Shown: positions 27,001 to 35,528, numbered from the stretch's first letter. The stretch: DNA of 64,000 bases from Sphingobacterium sp. UBA7855 (GCA_002500745.1 DLST01000001.1:180724-244723), one strand, 5' to 3'. A program made the numbers and translations. Notes: a model not told the origin generated them from the letters alone.

Positions 27001-27606
27001 TCACAAATCGCCAAAGCCAACGGTGAAATCGTAAAAAGTACGCAGGGAGGGCGAAATTTATTTGTCCGTGAAGATCTCGTGTATATGGGACGTAAAACGG
27101 CGCCTTACTTTGGGGGTTTTATGAATACATTTTCATATAAAGGGATTAATCTTGGCTTTCGTATTACCTACGATCTGGGAAATGTCAAACGTCTGGAAAC
27201 ATTTGGTAATTATCCACAATACCAAGGTACTTTCTATGGCGTGCTAAACACAAACAAGATGCAGACAGCGCGTTGGCGAAATCCGGGTGATGAAGCAACA
27301 ACAAATGTCCCGGGCTTAAAAAATATAAATACAAATAGTTATAACAGGTTTAGAGATTCCGAGGTAATGGTGATTGATGCGAGCCATATACGCTTTCAAC
27401 AAATATCATTAGGATATAGTATACCATCCACTTCGCTTAAGCGGACACCGTTTAAATCTGTCGGTGTAAATGCAGCCGTACGAAATTTAGGTATTCTTTG
27501 GAAAGCAAATAAATTAGGAATTGATCCCCTTTATGTACGCTCAAATTCCTATAATAATTTGCCGCCTACCAAGAATTTTTTCTTAACGATTGACGCCACC
27601 TTTTAA
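24070..27606 (+). CDS. SusC/RagA-type TonB-linked receptor 1 with STN signalling domain
   Basis: Outer-membrane SusC-family transporter (1178 residues). In order: signal peptide ending GSFAQ, an STN/secretin-like domain (about residues 25-95, LSQALSEVTRIYGTKFSYEE), a carboxypeptidase-regulatory-like domain (VITGKVKDNNGIALAGVTVI), the plug with the SusC hallmark VLKDAAAASIWGAQAANGVI (about 302-321) and a long barrel ending FFLTIDATF. STN domains signal to FecR proteins, consistent with the genes directly upstream. SusD 1 follows after 11 bases. The nearby proteases and thioredoxins suggest a peptide rather than glycan substrate, but this is inference. Confidence 0.94.
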   Translation: MKTKLLVPIVCLLSTTGSFAQKRASLSQALSEVTRIYGTKFSYEEGLIRDAFVNSEDIPKNKRLPVETVLKELLYPNNFLFLYVQNNYFTIIKDSRGKRDNDGDDRFWKVITGKVKDNNGIALAGVTVIPDGYAVRSGVTTSSDGSYTLRLKDPAEAIIFSYVGMEPTRKVIGSETQINVTLGSVNNQLDEVEVVSTGYQKIAKDRATGAFGQITAKQLKEVPSVNLLDRIAGMIPGVQVDPVKNSVTVRGVNSFNTDGDSKRPLIVIDGFPAIDQDLVKNTTQFASNSILSRLNPADIESITVLKDAAAASIWGAQAANGVIVIETKKGRIGEPVISYNTSLSISAPADLNKLDRMTTAQYIDFEKEMFGYGWIADPEDWNSSWLPFNTNKPASEAVQWMYKNKKGLISDDELAKQLDRLGQIDNTSQIRKYLLQHAVTQQHNLSLSGGNGRTTYAFSGSYAKDVPVFRSNQAQSFFMNSTLSTNFLNQRVSLTTGLNYNYTNTIANQVAANSIGNSTEGLRPYELLVNPDGSRNRRSLRFTESVAANLKDIGLYDWTYSPVDELDYNKYTTSDNRIRINADLNAKVNSWANISLSGMLQRTIANSRNLDELKSYSMRDFLNYYSTVNFQNNTFTRNFVQGGRIALRDQNATQYNIRLQGNVNKSWGDFVSLNLLAGAEISSETGFNSSQTGYGFNEDTYSMAPYNQLGSFMGIEGWQQSLTGSDGISRANLRKMSYYSNGALSFLKDRYILSASARFDDLTLVGISRSKRAKPIWSAGAKWNIKSERFMQEVNWLNALNLRVTYGVGGTVPQGGSNVTIISVEGADYATGEIPASISQPRNPEVGWEKVYTQNYGLDIGLINNRLNIAFDLYKKHTRDILYSFPYNATYGWTDLQFNGGTMQSNGIDLGIQGLLIRKKDFSWSSILNFSYNTNKVTDSRLIAKDISHYISGSLLEGMPLDYLYGYKWAGLDETGQSQIAKANGEIVKSTQGGRNLFVREDLVYMGRKTAPYFGGFMNTFSYKGINLGFRITYDLGNVKRLETFGNYPQYQGTFYGVLNTNKMQTARWRNPGDEATTNVPGLKNINTNSYNRFRDSEVMVIDASHIRFQQISLGYSIPSTSLKRTPFKSVGVNAAVRNLGILWKANKLGIDPLYVRSNSYNNLPPTKNFFLTIDATF

Positions 27607-27617
27607 AAAATAACAGC

Positions 27618-28976
27618 ATGAAAACAAAATATATTTTTTTTGCATCGATTTTTGCGCTGACAGCCGTTATGCAGGGCTGCCGTAAATATGTGGAAGTCGA
27701 GCAGTATAATCGTAGGGAATTAAAGTATACGACAGATTATGCTTATCTCTTAAACAATTCAACGGTATTTTCGCCAACTTTTAGTGCACCAATATTATCT
27801 AGTGATGATGTCACTTTCGCTAACCTGGCATACCAGCAACAACAAACGGAAAGTGACGCGTGGCCTTATATTTGGTCCTCGCAACTTGTGCCGGATAACG
27901 CAGAAGATCTGAACTGGTCAAGGCCTTATAAACAGATTTATACGGCCAATGAAGTCATTGCTGGAGTGATGCAAAGTCAGGATGGTTTAGAGAAGGATAA
28001 GCGTGCACTCTTGGCAGAGGCGAAAATCCAAAGAGCGTATGCTTATTTCGTTTTGGCTAATCTCTATGGAGATATCTATAACCCGCAGAATGCGGGAAAC
28101 GCAATGGGGGTACCAATGCTTCTACAACCTGATTTATTTGCTTCGCTAAAGCGGGCATCGCTCGGCCAGGTGTATGCGCAGATACTTCAGGATTTGGAAG
28201 AAGCATTAGTTGATATTCCGACAACCGCAAGTACGAAGAGGCATCCCAATAAAGCCGCTGTAGAAGCATTGTTGGCGATTGTACATCTTCATATGCGTAA
28301 TTTCGATTTGGCCGCTAAGCATGCAGATGCAGCCCTTCAATACAATGCAACACTTTTAGATTTACAACAGTTCGCTACATCGGCATCTGGATATCCTCTT
28401 CCGTTCAATCATCCTGAAACCTATTTTTTAAAGCAGGTGGGACAAATGATTGATCAACAATTAAATCCCGAGCTTGTTTCTCTTTTTGACACTAAAGATC
28501 TTCGACGTACGGTTTATATGCAAGCTGGTACCGGTCAGATGCCAAGTGGCGCATTGCGCTCAAAAAAAATGAATGTAATGGCCGGTGCTCCTAATGCTGG
28601 ACCTTCTGTCCCTGAAATGTTGCTTATCAAAGCGGAAGTTGAGGCGCGAAAAGGAAATACAGCGACAGCAATGGAATTTGTCAACAAGCTGCGCGCTAAG
28701 CGATTCAAGCAACAGGATTTTACACCTCTAGTGGCGAACTCTGCTGATCAAGCACTCCAGCTTATAGTCGATGAACGCCGTCGCGAGTTTTTCGGGACAG
28801 GTTTACGATGGTTGGATATGCGTCGGTTCAATCTCGATGCTAAGTTGGCGAAAGAATTTAAAAGGCAATTTATAAATCAAGACTACACGCTCAAAATTAA
28901 TAGTGCCAGCTATGTATATCCAGTAGCAAATAAATATTTACAGCTCAATCCAGAAATAGGTCAAAGACCAATGTAA
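27618..28976 (+). CDS. SusD/RagB-family surface lipoprotein 1
   Basis: Substrate-binding lid lipoprotein of the SusC1 transporter (452 residues). The lipobox is in ALTAVMQGCRKY (Cys at residue 21). The helical TPR-like SusD fold shows RAYAYFVLANLYGDIYNP (about residues 139-156) and the C-terminal signature IVDERRREFFGTGLRWLDMRRFN (about 385-407). It is on the short side for the family (usually 480-600), typical of the peptide or unknown-substrate branch. It sits 11 bases after SusC1 and 11 bases before the thioredoxin-domain gene. Confidence 0.94.
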   Translation: MKTKYIFFASIFALTAVMQGCRKYVEVEQYNRRELKYTTDYAYLLNNSTVFSPTFSAPILSSDDVTFANLAYQQQQTESDAWPYIWSSQLVPDNAEDLNWSRPYKQIYTANEVIAGVMQSQDGLEKDKRALLAEAKIQRAYAYFVLANLYGDIYNPQNAGNAMGVPMLLQPDLFASLKRASLGQVYAQILQDLEEALVDIPTTASTKRHPNKAAVEALLAIVHLHMRNFDLAAKHADAALQYNATLLDLQQFATSASGYPLPFNHPETYFLKQVGQMIDQQLNPELVSLFDTKDLRRTVYMQAGTGQMPSGALRSKKMNVMAGAPNAGPSVPEMLLIKAEVEARKGNTATAMEFVNKLRAKRFKQQDFTPLVANSADQALQLIVDERRREFFGTGLRWLDMRRFNLDAKLAKEFKRQFINQDYTLKINSASYVYPVANKYLQLNPEIGQRPM

Positions 28977-28987
28977 TATAAGATAAG

Positions 28988-30991
28988 ATGAAAAGAGAAA
29001 TAATTTTTATACTAATGTTGTTTGTTCAGGCTGTGTCATATGCACAGCCTCGATTTGACAGCAGTGTTTTTAAACCAGACAAACCTAGCACATCTGAACC
29101 TGTTCAAGTGCTATACAATGCCAAAGATAAGGACCTCGAATTTAGTGATGCGATAAATGCGGCCTGCTTTCTATTCGAAGATTTTTCATGGCGGCAAATT
29201 AGTCTTCCCATGCAAAAAAATGCAACAGGGCTATGGACTGTAGTGCTGCCGGTCAAATCGACAACAGCTTTTATTGCTGTAAAATTTTATCAGGGCGATG
29301 TTGATCATCCCGACGTAACAGATAACAATCAGGATCGGGGCTATGCGGTAGCTTTAAGTGATGCAAAAGGAAAAGCTGTTCCTGGCGCATACCTTGGAGA
29401 AGCTGCTTTCCAGCAGCCTGAGATCGCCGGCGGGGGCATTTTTTCTTATTATAATACGCAGCCGGCTGCTATGCCCGCCGGCTATATGAAAAGTTTAGCA
29501 GATAAAGAGTTTGCTTTATCAGGTAAACAATTGTTCCGCTATTTTCAGTCATTTATGAACTTACAAAAATTGGCTTTGGGAGATGCTTTTCCAGCATATG
29601 CCCAAAAACTGATTACGCAGCAATTACAACAAAAAGATTTAAGCGATGAAGTGCTTGGTCAGCTTTATCTGTTTGCTAGTTCAAGACTAAAAGACAATGA
29701 AGTGGTACAAATGATTGAGAAGCGTGTAAATACGGATTATCCAAGTGGAGCGACAGCTCGTTTTATTGCTTATAGTAATACGATGAGTGGCAATCCAAGC
29801 AACGCTGAGATAATCACTTCCTATGAAAAGTTTTTACAACGGTTTCCCGTTCAGCAGTGGCGCCAGCGTCCCAATGCTCAGGGATTTATCTATTATGCGA
29901 TATACCGCGGGCTCGGATCGGCATATTTCGAAACCAAACAGCTCGACAAGTTTGCCAAGTTATACGATGATCTCGATTTTAGAACAGGAAATGAGTTGAT
30001 GCGCTGGAACATTATGCGTGCCTATATGTTTAAAATGGTCGGTAAAGATAGCCTCTATCAGGTGTCTGAAGCAATCCTACCCAAAATGATTGCCCGTCGT
30101 GGCGATAATTCCTACAAAGATGATTTTGATCGTCAGGCTCAGGCAGATTCCAATGTAGTGAAAAATTTGGATGACCGTCTTTTTACGCATATTTCTTTGT
30201 TAAACGATCTGAAAAAATATGCGGAAGCGCGAAAATATTTTCTGCTGCTCTCTGAAGATGGCAAATACAATAATGCCGAACTGAATGAAATTAATCTTAA
30301 GGTTTTAGAAGGGCTTGGCGATGAAAAGCAAATTTTGCCTTTACTGGAAATGAGTGCACGATACAATGCGATGACTCCGCGGATGTTTGACAAACTTAAA
30401 TCAATTTACTTAAAAGGACACCCCAATGATGAAAGTGGCTATGAAGCTTATCTGGCCGACTTAAAATCCGATAAAGAAAAAGCTGCAATGCAAGCCTATG
30501 TAGATCATAACTGGGTCAATCATCCGATGCCTGACTTTCGTTTGGAAACGGCTGAAGGGCTATTTATTACACCAGAAGACTGGAAAGATAAAATTGTGGT
30601 TGTGGATTTTTGGGCTACTTGGTGTCGCCCATGTATCATGGCATTTCCGGGAATGCAGCTTCTAGTCGACAAGTATGCACAGGATAAAAATGTTGCGATA
30701 TATATGCTAGGAACCATGCAGACTGGAAACTATAAAGATAAGTCTGTCAACTATGTTCGTGGGGAAGGGTTCCGTTTCAATTTATTGCACGACAGTGTGA
30801 ATCCAAAGACCAACGAGCAAGACCTTGTATTCAGACAATTGGTTCCTTTATTTGGTGATTCATCCATTCCGCGCAAAATCATTGTTAAAAACGGTCGTGT
30901 GCGCTATTGCTCAGGTGGGTATTCAGGAAGTCCCAGCAAGTTGATGGATGAACTATCCCTTGCTATTGAAATCCTTAAAAACGAAAAATAG
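28988..30991 (+). CDS. Large periplasmic protein with C-terminal TlpA-like thioredoxin domain
   Basis: A 667-residue exported protein. Signal peptide residues 1-19 end in SYAQP. Residues about 25-125 look like an immunoglobulin-type domain and about 165-500 form a helical, TPR-like region. The last 150 residues are a TlpA/redoxin domain whose active site is VVDFWATWCRPCIMAFPGM (CxxC with Arg-Pro between). TlpA-like proteins reduce disulfides in the periplasm. It is in one operon with SusC1/SusD1 and the S41 protease, whose long upstream frame overlaps its end; the protease probably starts 19 bases after its stop codon. It may reduce disulfides of imported peptides, an inference from context. 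Confidence 0.85.
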   Translation: MKREIIFILMLFVQAVSYAQPRFDSSVFKPDKPSTSEPVQVLYNAKDKDLEFSDAINAACFLFEDFSWRQISLPMQKNATGLWTVVLPVKSTTAFIAVKFYQGDVDHPDVTDNNQDRGYAVALSDAKGKAVPGAYLGEAAFQQPEIAGGGIFSYYNTQPAAMPAGYMKSLADKEFALSGKQLFRYFQSFMNLQKLALGDAFPAYAQKLITQQLQQKDLSDEVLGQLYLFASSRLKDNEVVQMIEKRVNTDYPSGATARFIAYSNTMSGNPSNAEIITSYEKFLQRFPVQQWRQRPNAQGFIYYAIYRGLGSAYFETKQLDKFAKLYDDLDFRTGNELMRWNIMRAYMFKMVGKDSLYQVSEAILPKMIARRGDNSYKDDFDRQAQADSNVVKNLDDRLFTHISLLNDLKKYAEARKYFLLLSEDGKYNNAELNEINLKVLEGLGDEKQILPLLEMSARYNAMTPRMFDKLKSIYLKGHPNDESGYEAYLADLKSDKEKAAMQAYVDHNWVNHPMPDFRLETAEGLFITPEDWKDKIVVVDFWATWCRPCIMAFPGMQLLVDKYAQDKNVAIYMLGTMQTGNYKDKSVNYVRGEGFRFNLLHDSVNPKTNEQDLVFRQLVPLFGDSSIPRKIIVKNGRVRYCSGGYSGSPSKLMDELSLAIEILKNEK

Positions 30992-31010
30992 ATTTAAATC
31001 AAGATACAAT

Positions 31011-32645
31011 ATGAATAGGAAAGCAACGAGCTTACTCGTGGGAATGCTTGGTGTGGGGCTGTCGCTGCAGGCGCAGATGAATCCAAAATATAAATTTGAA
31101 GAGGCACTGAAGCTTATTCAGCAGAATTATGTAGACCAGGTCAATGAAGAGCATTTGGTGGATGCAGCGATCAGGGCGATGATATCGGATTTAGATCCCC
31201 ATTCACGGTACACTAGTCGTGAGGAAGCGGAGCAGATGAATGTGGCTATGAGTGGAAGTTTCGCTGGAATTGGTATCCAATTCCTAAAGGACAATGAGCA
31301 GACTTTCGTCTCTAAAGTAAATGCTGATGGGCCAGCCATGCGTGCAGGATTACGTGTGGGTGATCAGATACTCCGGATCGACGGCGAGAGCATCGATGGG
31401 GAAAAATGGGGCAACCGCGAGATTATGGAAAAATTGCGTGGCGAAAAAGATGTGCCAGTGGTATTGACAATAATATCTCCGGGAAGCAAGGAAAGTAAGG
31501 AGATAAGTATTATTCGCGAAAATATACTGGAGAGATCTGTTCGCGAAAGTTATATGGTTGACAACCAGATTGGTTATATTTCCCTTTCAATTTTCAATCA
31601 GACTACGCGTCAGGAAATAGATGCTGCCTTAAAGAGTCTTAAAGATCAGGGTATGAAAAAATTGATCCTAGACTTGCAGAGTAATGGTGGCGGGTATGTG
31701 CAATCTGCTATTGGTGTCGCTGACGAGTTTTTGCCCAAAGAAAAAATTGTGTTTTATTCCGTACCAAACCAAGGCGGGAAAGATTACTACTTCACTGGTG
31801 GTTATGGTCAATTTTATGATGGGGAATTGGTCGTCCTAATTGATGAATCCACGGCTTCAGCCAGTGAAATTGTTACAGGAGCACTTCAGGACTGGGATCG
31901 CGCCGTGGTCATCGGTCGACGCAGTTTTGGAAAAGGGTTAATGCAGAAACCCGTTCCATTATCCGATGGTTCACAAATGCAACTTACCGGCGCACGTTAC
32001 TATACCCCCTCTGGTCGGTCGATTCAGAAACCCTACACAAAAGGGAAGGAAGATTATTTTCAGGATTTTAATCGCCGCATGGCATCCAAAGAGCTTTTGG
32101 AAGAAGGACATATTTCTTTTCCAGATTCCTTAAAGTATAGTACATTGGGAAATAAAAGAACGGTATATGGCGGCGGCGGAATTATGCCGGACCGTTTTGT
32201 GCCTATCGATACCAATGAATATAGCACATGGATGGCACAGCTGATGAACAACGGTATTGTCGCTAAAGGAGGGATTGAATTTGTACAGCAAAATCGCACA
32301 GCGCTTCTTAGTGCATACCCAAACTTTGATGCATTTAATTCCCGCTTTAAAGTTCCTAAAGAAGTTCACCGCCAACTCGTTGCTGGAGCACATAAGCGAT
32401 CGATTGCGATCCCCCCGGAAAGTCATCTAGACGCTCATGATGCCATTGATATTGAATTTAAAGCACAGGTTGCTTCTTTGCTTTACACCGGTGGCGATTA
32501 TATGGCACGTGTCAGAAATGAGTCAAACAAGAGCTTCAGGGAGGCCTTATTAGTCCTTCGTGATGATAAGCTTTATAAACAACTTTTACAGACAAATATC
32601 GTTGGGCAAAGCGTGAAAAAAGGCGTGGCGAAAGTGTCTAAATAG
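31011..32645 (+). CDS. S41-family carboxyl-terminal processing protease
   Basis: Periplasmic serine protease of the S41 (CtpA/tricorn-like) family. The ATG at 31011 is preferred because it opens a clean signal peptide, MNRKATSLLVGMLGVGLSLQ, giving 544 residues. A PDZ domain (about residues 80-165; GIGIQFLKDN, GLRVGDQILRIDG) precedes the protease core. The nucleophile lies in IDESTASASEIVTGAL (about 277-292) and the general-base Lys in GRRSFGKGLMQ (about residue 308). The C-terminal 180 residues are an extra domain. It is encoded between two thioredoxin-like proteins in the SusC1 operon, suggesting digestion of an imported or surface-captured polypeptide. Confidence 0.93.
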   Translation: MNRKATSLLVGMLGVGLSLQAQMNPKYKFEEALKLIQQNYVDQVNEEHLVDAAIRAMISDLDPHSRYTSREEAEQMNVAMSGSFAGIGIQFLKDNEQTFVSKVNADGPAMRAGLRVGDQILRIDGESIDGEKWGNREIMEKLRGEKDVPVVLTIISPGSKESKEISIIRENILERSVRESYMVDNQIGYISLSIFNQTTRQEIDAALKSLKDQGMKKLILDLQSNGGGYVQSAIGVADEFLPKEKIVFYSVPNQGGKDYYFTGGYGQFYDGELVVLIDESTASASEIVTGALQDWDRAVVIGRRSFGKGLMQKPVPLSDGSQMQLTGARYYTPSGRSIQKPYTKGKEDYFQDFNRRMASKELLEEGHISFPDSLKYSTLGNKRTVYGGGGIMPDRFVPIDTNEYSTWMAQLMNNGIVAKGGIEFVQQNRTALLSAYPNFDAFNSRFKVPKEVHRQLVAGAHKRSIAIPPESHLDAHDAIDIEFKAQVASLLYTGGDYMARVRNESNKSFREALLVLRDDKLYKQLLQTNIVGQSVKKGVAKVSK

Positions 32646-32678
32646 ATTTTAAAATAGTACAATAATTATTATATCAAT

Positions 32679-33821
32679 ATGAAGAATATAAAATGGGCTT
32701 TAGCTTTAGCCTGCATATTGCCAGCATTAGGATATGCGCAACAAAATTATACCTTGCAAGGGACTGTAGGTAAACTAAACAAACCTGCAAAAGCCTATCT
32801 TCGTCTTAATTATGACGGAAAAGAGCGGATTGATTCCGTAGATATGAAAGACGGGAAATTTGAGTTTAAAGGAAGCATTCCTTCACCAATGGAAGCACAT
32901 TTGCGTATCATCCACGATAATGCTCCTTTTGATCCCGCCAAACCTCCTAAGCAGGATATATTAGCATTTTTGATAGAAGGAACAACGATCAAATTCGCAG
33001 CTGCGGATTCTATCAAACATGCGAAAATAACTGGATCGCCTTTGAATGATGAAAATGAGCGCGTTAATGCCATGCTGAAACCAATATATGATCAGTATGA
33101 GGGACTTGAAAACGAGTATAAATCCAAATCGCTCGCAGATCAACAAGATCCTAAATATATCAAAACGCTAGAGGATCGGGCTAATGCGATACAACAGCAG
33201 ACGATAGATGCAAAATTGGATTACGTCGCCAAAAATCCAAAAAGCTATATGGCTTTGATGGCATTTAACTCCACATTACCACCAGAGTTTGATGCTGTCA
33301 AAGCCGAAAAAATATTTGGAACGCTAGATCCGAGTTTACAAAACTCTATTCTTGGGAAAGACCTTGCTAAGCGTATTGCCCTAGTTAAAAAAACAAGCGA
33401 AGGGGTAGAAGCACAAGATTTTACACAACCCGATGTCGACGGTAAACCGGTCAAGTTATCGGACTACCGTGGAAAATATGTCCTCATTGATTTTTGGGCA
33501 TCTTGGTGTGCCCCTTGCCGTCGGGAAAATCCAAATTTAGTAAAAGCCTATGCGAAATATCAGAAGCAAGGCTTTGAAATTCTAGGAGTTTCCATGGATA
33601 AAGCCGCTGATAAAGCAAAATGGTTAAAAGCTATTCAAGATGATGGCCTGACTTGGAAACAGGTAGGGGATCTCAAGGGATGGGAAAATGAAGCTGGGGC
33701 CATGTATGATGTCAAGGCTATTCCCATGAATTTCCTGGTTGATCCAAATGGAAAAATCATTGCTAAATATTTGCGTGGCGAAGAGTTAGATAAAAAACTA
33801 GCTGAAATTTTTGCCAAATAG
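32679..33821 (+). CDS. TlpA-like thiol-disulfide oxidoreductase with DUF4369 domain
   Basis: A 380-residue exported protein with signal peptide ending GYAQQ. The N-terminal DUF4369 beta domain (about residues 22-125; YTLQGTVGKLNKPAKAYLRL) is typical of Bacteroidota TlpA-like proteins. The C-terminal AhpC/TSA-type thioredoxin domain has active site LIDFWASWCAPCRRENPNL (CAPC at about residues 272-275) and ends with a Pro-containing cis loop (VKAIPMNFLVDPNGKI). It follows the S41 gene by 33 bases and closes the SusC1 operon. Probable role: periplasmic disulfide reduction. Confidence 0.92.
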   Translation: MKNIKWALALACILPALGYAQQNYTLQGTVGKLNKPAKAYLRLNYDGKERIDSVDMKDGKFEFKGSIPSPMEAHLRIIHDNAPFDPAKPPKQDILAFLIEGTTIKFAAADSIKHAKITGSPLNDENERVNAMLKPIYDQYEGLENEYKSKSLADQQDPKYIKTLEDRANAIQQQTIDAKLDYVAKNPKSYMALMAFNSTLPPEFDAVKAEKIFGTLDPSLQNSILGKDLAKRIALVKKTSEGVEAQDFTQPDVDGKPVKLSDYRGKYVLIDFWASWCAPCRRENPNLVKAYAKYQKQGFEILGVSMDKAADKAKWLKAIQDDGLTWKQVGDLKGWENEAGAMYDVKAIPMNFLVDPNGKIIAKYLRGEELDKKLAEIFAK

Positions 33822-33875
33822 TTTATAGGAGCACTGTAAAATCCTATAGGTAACGTCAAATTTTTTTTTAGTTGG

Positions 33876-33902
33876 TACGGCTGTAAACTCAACGCAGCCG
33901 TA
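33876..33902 (+). terminator. Hairpin after the TlpA gene
   Basis: Perfect 8-bp stem TACGGCTG/CAGCCGTA with an 11-base loop, 55 bases past the stop codon. A weaker 7-bp hairpin (33824-33830 with 33842-33848) and an oligo-T run (33861-33869) lie before it. Together they probably end the SusC1 operon, although the T run precedes rather than follows the stronger stem. Confidence 0.5.
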
Positions 33903-34016
33903 TCGACTTAATATAGCGTAATTGTCTCCCTAATCGACTAATATAGTCTATTCTAAAGTTTCAAAAAACAATATTCGATTTCAAGCTGTCTTATCTATGT
34001 TAAATCGATAAACAAG

Positions 34017-34328
34017 ATGAATTTTGATATTATTCAGTGTGAAGACCTGAAGCAGGCCATACATATACCAAACACAACTACAGACCATAGTGAAGAAACT
34101 TGGTTTGTTAAATTTGGAGAGGAAATAATCGGGGTCGGACTTTTTCCGATACAAAGCCAAAATTGTTCTTTAGCCATTGTTGGAAATAACTATGATGATA
34201 AGAAAATATTGGGCGATATTGGCGCTCACGATACAACAATCATCGAGGGACTGAATATCGCTTATGAGGGCTATTTAAGATCCATTGTTGGCGACATCGT
34301 TATAGGTGAAAAGCGAGTAGACGATTAA
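34017..34328 (+). CDS. Hypothetical protein, 103 aa
   Basis: A soluble protein of 103 residues (MNFDIIQCEDLKQAIHIPNT...). No signal peptide or membrane helix is visible and no family is recognised. Predicted content is mixed alpha/beta, with an acidic overall charge. It sits alone between the SusC1 operon and MarR 2. A GACTA-ATA-TAGTC inverted repeat lies upstream at 33936-33948. Its composition and ATG start make it a plausible gene, but no function can be given. Confidence 0.5.
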   Translation: MNFDIIQCEDLKQAIHIPNTTTDHSEETWFVKFGEEIIGVGLFPIQSQNCSLAIVGNNYDDKKILGDIGAHDTTIIEGLNIAYEGYLRSIVGDIVIGEKRVDD

Positions 34329-34427
34329 GCGGTGACCCCTATTTGCTCATCATTCCAATAGCTACAAGACCTTTTAATTTTTTTTTCGCAATAAAATTCT
34401 TTCATTTGTAAAGAAGAGAAAGTCGTG

Positions 34428-35078
34428 ATGATAAGAAAAGATCTTTTGATCGAAATAGCTGAAGAGCTTGAAGATTACTGCACCAATGAATCAGCAGATG
34501 GCACACTTGATGATTTCCTAAAATACATGTATCTCAAAAATTCAATTGGGATGTCTCAAACACGGAAAGTCGGGGGAGACCATGCAGTCGTAGAAGGTAG
34601 GGACCTTCCTGCCGAAGATTTAGGAAAACTACTTTTGATGATGAACCGTTATGCCAAACATTATATCAAAATGGCATTTGAAGGAACTCATCTACAGTCT
34701 CCAGAAGACTTTACCTTCTTAATGGTGTTATTTTCTTATGACAAACTTCTACAAACGGAGCTGATTCGAAAAAATGCAGTCGAAAAGGCTTCCGGTACTG
34801 AAGTGATTCGAAGGTTAATGCGTCTTGGTTTAATCGAAGAGGCACCCAAAGTCTCCGATAAGAGAGCTAAACCAATATGTATTTCCAATGCAGGACGCTC
34901 CGAATTGTTTAAAGTGCTTCCTAAAATGAAAATTGTAGGTAATATATTAATTGGAAATCTTTCCAATGAAGAACGTGATCTATTGATTATATTACTTGCA
35001 AAGCTTGATCATCATCATCATACCTTGATTGACAAAAGAGACGTTAACCATCTCGAACAATACTTAAACAAAGATTAG
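34428..35078 (+). CDS. MarR-family regulator 2 (paralogue of the carotenoid MarR)
   Basis: A 216-residue MarR-type protein starting at ATG 34428 (a GTG lies one codon upstream). It has the same length and domain order as the regulator at 11005-11655: a long N-terminal helical extension, a helix with MMNRYAKHYIKMA (compare LNRFAKSYSKAA in the other), then a winged helix with TELIRKNAVEKASGTEVIRR and a wing region KVSDKRAKPICISNAGRSEL. Similarity is low but spans the whole length. The purine-rich AAGAAGAGAAAG upstream may serve as ribosome binding site. A 611-base spacer separates it from the second carotenoid gene set. Confidence 0.8.
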   Translation: MIRKDLLIEIAEELEDYCTNESADGTLDDFLKYMYLKNSIGMSQTRKVGGDHAVVEGRDLPAEDLGKLLLMMNRYAKHYIKMAFEGTHLQSPEDFTFLMVLFSYDKLLQTELIRKNAVEKASGTEVIRRLMRLGLIEEAPKVSDKRAKPICISNAGRSELFKVLPKMKIVGNILIGNLSNEERDLLIILLAKLDHHHHTLIDKRDVNHLEQYLNKD

Positions 35079-35237
35079 GCTCAGCTCAATCGTTGTTATT
35101 TGATACATATCCTGTAGTTGCTTTTTTATAATCTTTTGATTATTAGGTGTCTAATGATGTGTTCAACCATCTTGTTTTTACTGATCTATAGCTTGAATAT
35201 ATACCTTTAATCATTTTATTGTCTATTTATTTTTTAC

Positions 35238-35259
35238 TTTAGTATTTTTTAATACTAAA
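35238..35259. promoter_or_regulatory. 9-4-9 inverted repeat
   Basis: TTTAGTATT and AATACTAAA flank four T. It lies about 18 bases upstream of the candidate -7 box at 35277, where an operator or activator site would be expected. The TTTAGTAT half also occurs before carotenoid operon 1 near 10871. Confidence 0.45.
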
Positions 35260-35276
35260 TTAGAATTTTAATATAC

Positions 35277-35284
35277 TATATTTG
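35277..35284 (+). promoter_or_regulatory. Candidate Bacteroidota -7 promoter box
   Basis: TATATTTG fits TAnnTTTG. It is about 400 bases upstream of the HIUase-like gene, so it would give a long leader. No good -33 TTG is visible at the expected distance. Confidence 0.3.
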
Positions 35285-35496
35285 AGGGGAGATTTTGAAT
35301 AACTTCTCTTTATGGCTAATGAAAAATGGTAATAAAATTCTGTGAATTCTTATTCCATTTCTAAGTAGTATCAGCAGCTTTATATTATAGCGCATGATAA
35401 TGTATACGAAGATTAAGATTACAAAATATTGGGTTTAGCATTATTTATTGTTTTAGTTTGTTTTTGAACTTAAAAAAGTGTGTTTTAAATTTATTT

Positions 35497-35528
35497 AAAC
35501 AATAATGGTATATTTATGGTCTATTTAG
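35497..35528 (+). promoter_or_regulatory. Conserved 32-bp block upstream of carotenoid operon 2
   Basis: Matches 10968-10999 at 27 of 32 positions, including the core ATAATGGTATATT (35502-35514). It is 161 bases upstream of the HIUase-like start codon. As the only long similarity seen between the two upstream regions, it is the best candidate for a common promoter or operator. Confidence 0.55.

Larger units (their letters stand above)
35079..35496. other. Long AT-rich intergenic region upstream of carotenoid operon 2 (first part)
   Basis: No gene is visible. The stretch holds a perfect 9-4-9 inverted repeat TTTAGTATT/AATACTAAA (35238-35259), followed 17 bases later by a Bacteroidota-like -7 box (35277-35284). 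The remainder is AT-rich without further recognisable structure. Confidence 0.5.

Noticed and set aside
30948-31010. Upstream extension of the S41 protease
   Set aside because: It overlaps the preceding thioredoxin gene and would bury the signal peptide.
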